Under the pieces are notes generated by a model. That model saw only the letters and a program-made list of their open reading frames with translations. It made no database searches and was not told the origin of the DNA. DNA of 64,000 nt, from the NCBI GenBank assembly GCA_964304625.1, contig OZ199838.1, positions 4,030,001 to 4,094,000 of the forward strand, given 5' to 3'. Made by a program: the position numbers and the translations under genes. This DNA comes from Kudoa neothunni (Eukaryota > Cnidaria). Position 1 is the stretch's first letter. The number at the start of each line of letters is the position of its first letter. Shown here in pieces: positions 61,001 through 64,000 of the stretch.

Positions 61001-64000
61001 TGATAATAGTGGCTGATAAAAATTTTCTTGAGCCTTTTTAATTTTTAAATCGTTATGGCCAATCATTTGTACGTAATATATTATCTTCAGGCCGTAAACA
61101 AAAAATTTTTTGTATTAAAGGATTAATATAGTGTTTTTCCAGCGGGAGGAGGGAGGAGTGGGAGTGTAGAAAAATCTTGGAACATTTAGTTAAGGTCTCT
61201 AGCAGGACGCAGAAAATCCTAAGCATTTATGTGGCATGGATATTGGTGAGATAATTAGACAGTGTGAGCACATTAAAATCAATGCCTCTATTTTTAATTT
61301 CGTTTATTTTTGAGCCTTCATTAATATTATAGAAAAATACCAAAATCAATGATTAATCCATTCTATAAATCTATAATAACGTTCAATTTGGTCTTCATCA
61401 AGTAGAATCGGAATTGTTTAAATCCCAATTTGTCACATTTATAATCGTGATCTCCCCTGTTTTTGATTTAAACTAATATAATATTGATTAATTTTCTATC
61501 CAGATTATTAATTTTTGGTTTATAATACTCGTAAAAAGGAATGTCTTGCCTAATGGGAGCTAGGTTACAGCTGGTTTTACTAAACACTGTTTTCGGCGAG
61601 ATGAAGAACGAAAGATGTTTATTTTTAAGGTCCATCGATAATTTAAGTTAGATCTGATATAATACATCTTACTATTGATGAGAAAAGAAGTATGTATTAC
61701 TCAATTTCAAGTTTAAATATGATATGAAACTTGAATCGAAATTATAAACAGTTCAAGGTATAAAAATCAATAATTTTGAAAAATATGAGGCATCGAACTT
61801 CTTAAAAAAGTGTGATGTAATAGAAAAAAAGGTTGGAAAACACTGAGTTAACCCATTAACCAATGTGGACAGGTCGTTTTCGACCCGGTCCACATTGCTT
61901 AATATTTTTCGCCTGTAATTTTTTAAAAATGTTAATAAAAAATATATAATTTAATGCCATCTTTGTAATATAAATATTGTATAGCTATTGGATGGTTTTA
62001 TTGCGTATATACCAAACAATTTGTGCACAAAAGTTTATTCTAGTTTAGAAGTGAGAGAATATTTCTGCTCTTTAAAAAATTTCTATGTCGGCTTAATATA
62101 TGTTTAAGTAGCATTATTTTTGGAAATATTATAGAAATTAAGGATTTGCAATTTTGTAGAATCATTAATTTTGTTTTTATACGAAATCACCTTTGAGGTA
62201 ATGGACAATATGAGATTTTCTACTTCGTATAAAAATAGTATCAAAATAAAAAATATACTCTTTTTAATCATATATTCGGAAAATATATTAATGCGCTATT
62301 TGAAACAAGTTAAAAATCCGTCAGTTGTTTTTAAACCCCGCTAACTGCAATATTATAAGTAGGGACCGCAATTTCGATTAAAGTCGATTTAACTTGTGGA
62401 ATTTTTAAAAAATTAACGACGATCTCTAGTTGTAAGTTATAAGTTATGATTCTGATATACAGACGTTTTTGATTTGAAATGAACATAAATGATCCGATAA
62501 TGTGATTCAAAATATGTTAACTTAACAAATTTGTAAATCATTATATATATATATATATATATATATGTCCGAGATTAATGTCATTCTGCTTTTTTACCAT
62601 GCCAATTACCATCTACTTGATTTTTAATAAATTACTTCCATAGATCGCTATATTTAATGAAACTGATAATTTAATATTTTTCGGATCGAGGGTGGGAGAT
62701 TCTTTTCTGCTTAAAGTAATCGGATTTCTTCTGTCGCGTTATCATTTAGCGTTGTTGATTATAGTGTAACCTAACTTGCGAACTGCTTCCTCAAGTTCCA
62801 TATCACATCTATGAGAAACAGCCGGGTGAAACCATCAATGAAATGGTTTTTCTAGCAGATCAAATCATTAATATGGGTTCACCCACGCATTCCTTTTTAT
62901 CCAAAGATGTAATTTTATTCCTGTATTCGACGAAATAACATTCTTGTCTAAGGCCTCCAGTGATGCGTGTATTGTTTACTCGTCAATTATTTCTGATAGT
63001 TTCTCTATGGTTTCACTTTTTAAAGTATTAGTGTTTGCCAATTTTTGTTTGATTTGTGGTAGCGATTCTGTGAAGTTCACAATGTTAATAAATGCTGTAT
63101 GGATTTGGATTTGAAAAGGTTGTGGCATATGGGCGAAGTAATAATTTGTTGTTTTTTCCACAAAATCCCTATTGCAGTCTATTTTAATACTATTTCTATT
63201 AACTATGTTCAGTTAGGATACATATTTTCGGATGACAACTCCACATTTAATGGATTTGTCGATCACGATCTAAATATTTCCAAGTTTGAATACTCGTCAG
63301 TTCCACTATTATCACATGAACCTACGATATATTGTGGTCACTTTGAAAATGATACTTTTTTGCAAGTAATTTTTTATGTATTTTTACTTACATCCAACCG
63401 CTTGTTAGGTCACGTCAACCAACATACGTGTGCTAATTAAGCAATGTATTCTTGCTCATTTTAAATATAAATTTAATTGCAAGTCTAATTATAGATCCTA
63501 CTCACCGTTATTTTGATTTTATTACCAATTCATCCCATAATATCAAGCATTTTTATCATCATTCATTGTATATCACTTTCACGGATGAAACCGATCAGAT
63601 TTATGTGGGGAAAGGAGTATTCAGAGAGCTTACATTCGAACATTTGCATTTCTATCCTTTTTATCTTACCTCAGTATTTTTCACATCTATAAGATTGTTT
63701 TTTATGCGTCATTATGTAATGTTGTAATTTTCAACCATTTAGAATGATAGTAATAATGTTGATGTTTGGAAAACATTCATTCTACCTTCTACCTCTATGT
63801 AATTTATTGTGTATGTGTAGCGATTGTTTCTGTAGATCTTATTTTAGCCCTGACTATCAAGAAGAGAGTGTGTTGTTGTTGGTAGTCTATAAAAGTGGTA
63901 ATGTTGTGTTGTATCAACTTCTACTTCCTGCTGTGACTGTGGTGAATAAATGGGAATTTGTTTCGCTACGCTTCAGTTTGGATTGTTTGTCACCAATAGA
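58026..64000 (+). CDS. CPSF1: Cleavage and polyadenylation specificity factor subunit 1 (160 kDa), runs off the window
   Basis: The start at 58026 gives MSVILDQILDPHGIDHCVSC. CPSF1 is the beta-propeller scaffold of the nuclear mRNA 3'-processing complex. Matches to the human protein in order: HLVVACGGLLKVYGV, IILTLKEAKVKEF, RPLLAVDVEQKCFLVSFYES, DMVFLDGGLNPTVAILYEY, VPVCVDTCQVAILSIDL, FSNLPYDS, ELVVFAVNSLVYLNYDKPPY and NDLSVRTTNLPMNTY up to about 59480. After a 3.3-kb gap come INEMVFLADQIINMGSPTHS (about 62835), YIFSDDNSTFNGF and EPTIYCGHFENDTFLQ (63210-63370), and VVYKSGNVVLYQLLLP near 63885. Exon 1 ends at 58197 and is followed by an exact 30-nt GT-AG intron (58198-58227). Several exon edges are not fixed. 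Confidence 0.9.
60845..60990 (+). repeat. Dispersed repeat, pair with 2220-2400
   Basis: Shares taagcat, tcattgtttacaaatcagat and aaatttttacgt segments in the same order with the minus strand of 2250-2400. Confidence 0.55.
61130..61844. mobile_element. hAT-type MITE, copy C
   Basis: Ends agtgtttttccagc and ggttggaaaacact are inverted. The interior is a more diverged relative of the elements at 14261 and 34001 (tagaatcggaattgtttaaatc; ctcgtaaaaaggaatgtcttg; aaggtccatcgataatttaa). Flanks gattaata and gagttaac look like a decayed 8-bp duplication. Confidence 0.65.
61852..61898 (+). repeat. piggyBac-type terminal palindrome beside TTAA
   Basis: After TTAA (61848-61851) the sequence reads cccattaaccaatgtggaca and forms a strong hairpin: 61861-61876 pairs with 61881-61897 across a TTTT loop. 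The layout matches the left end at 26366. No matching right end was found. A second pair of TTAA sites (61856-61859 and 61899-61902) brackets the hairpin closely. Confidence 0.5.
62543..62566. repeat. TA dinucleotide microsatellite
   Basis: An uninterrupted run of about twelve TA units. Confidence 0.9.

Larger units (their letters stand above)
59490..62770. other. Repeat-filled interval inside CPSF1
   Basis: This 3.3-kb stretch separates two parts of CPSF1. It contains the second copy of the 2.2-kb-region repeat (60845-60990), hAT-type copy C (61130-61844), a piggyBac-type end (61852-61898) and a TA run (62543-62566). It should be a large intron. If it is not spliced, the gene is broken. Confidence 0.6.

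Overview
The window is very AT-rich animal-type nuclear DNA. Host genes are split into many small exons by extremely short GT-AG introns (about 30-75 nt), and the gaps are packed with decayed DNA transposons plus one old BEL/Pao retroelement. Most host proteins can only be recognised after joining exons by eye. The set includes a coactosin-like protein, ASH2L, BTAF1, CPSF1 and ALG3, all clearly eukaryotic and together consistent with a metazoan. The proteins are strongly diverged and the introns unusually small, which suggests a fast-evolving, possibly parasitic lineage. A myxozoan-like or other reduced animal is a guess only.

Layout. 1-640 holds a gag-like ORF start and a Merlin (IS1595/ISXO2-like) relic. 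2574-3666 is a TTAA-flanked piggyBac relic. 4292-5938 (-) is a complete nine-exon ALG3. 6295-6531 is a small TTAA-flanked MITE, and 6613-6823 (-) is a possible 55-aa membrane protein gene. 7107-12992 is an old, broken BEL/Pao element with both LTRs. 14261-14946 is a hAT-type MITE. 15046-16987 (-) is a 14-exon ASH2L homologue with no N-terminal PHD/winged-helix part. 18229-24228 (-) is BTAF1/Mot1.

26366-27716 is a second piggyBac relic. 28142-32361 is a Mutator-like element with 33-bp inverted ends, a perfect 9-bp target duplication, a transposase relic and an accessory AT-hook/PHD-like ORF. 34001-34697 is a further hAT-type repeat and 34880-35672 a second Merlin relic. 37334-38064 (+) is coactosin. 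38280-38932 is another hAT-type MITE. 39121-42755 is a second Mutator-like element with inverted ends of nearly 300 bp and a perfect 9-bp target duplication.

43192-49893 (+) is a complete six-exon gene for a 2096-aa helical protein that I could not name. 50302-57086 is a nest: three pogo/Tigger-type elements, one inside another, within a TTAA-flanked element, plus a 42-bp palindrome made of two Mutator-type ends back to back. 58026 to the window end (+) is CPSF1, divided by about 3.3 kb of repeat-filled sequence. The host genes are unrelated housekeeping functions (N-glycan assembly, H3K4 methylation, TBP turnover, actin binding, mRNA 3'-end processing) and do not form a pathway. No CRISPR array, rRNA or convincing tRNA was seen.
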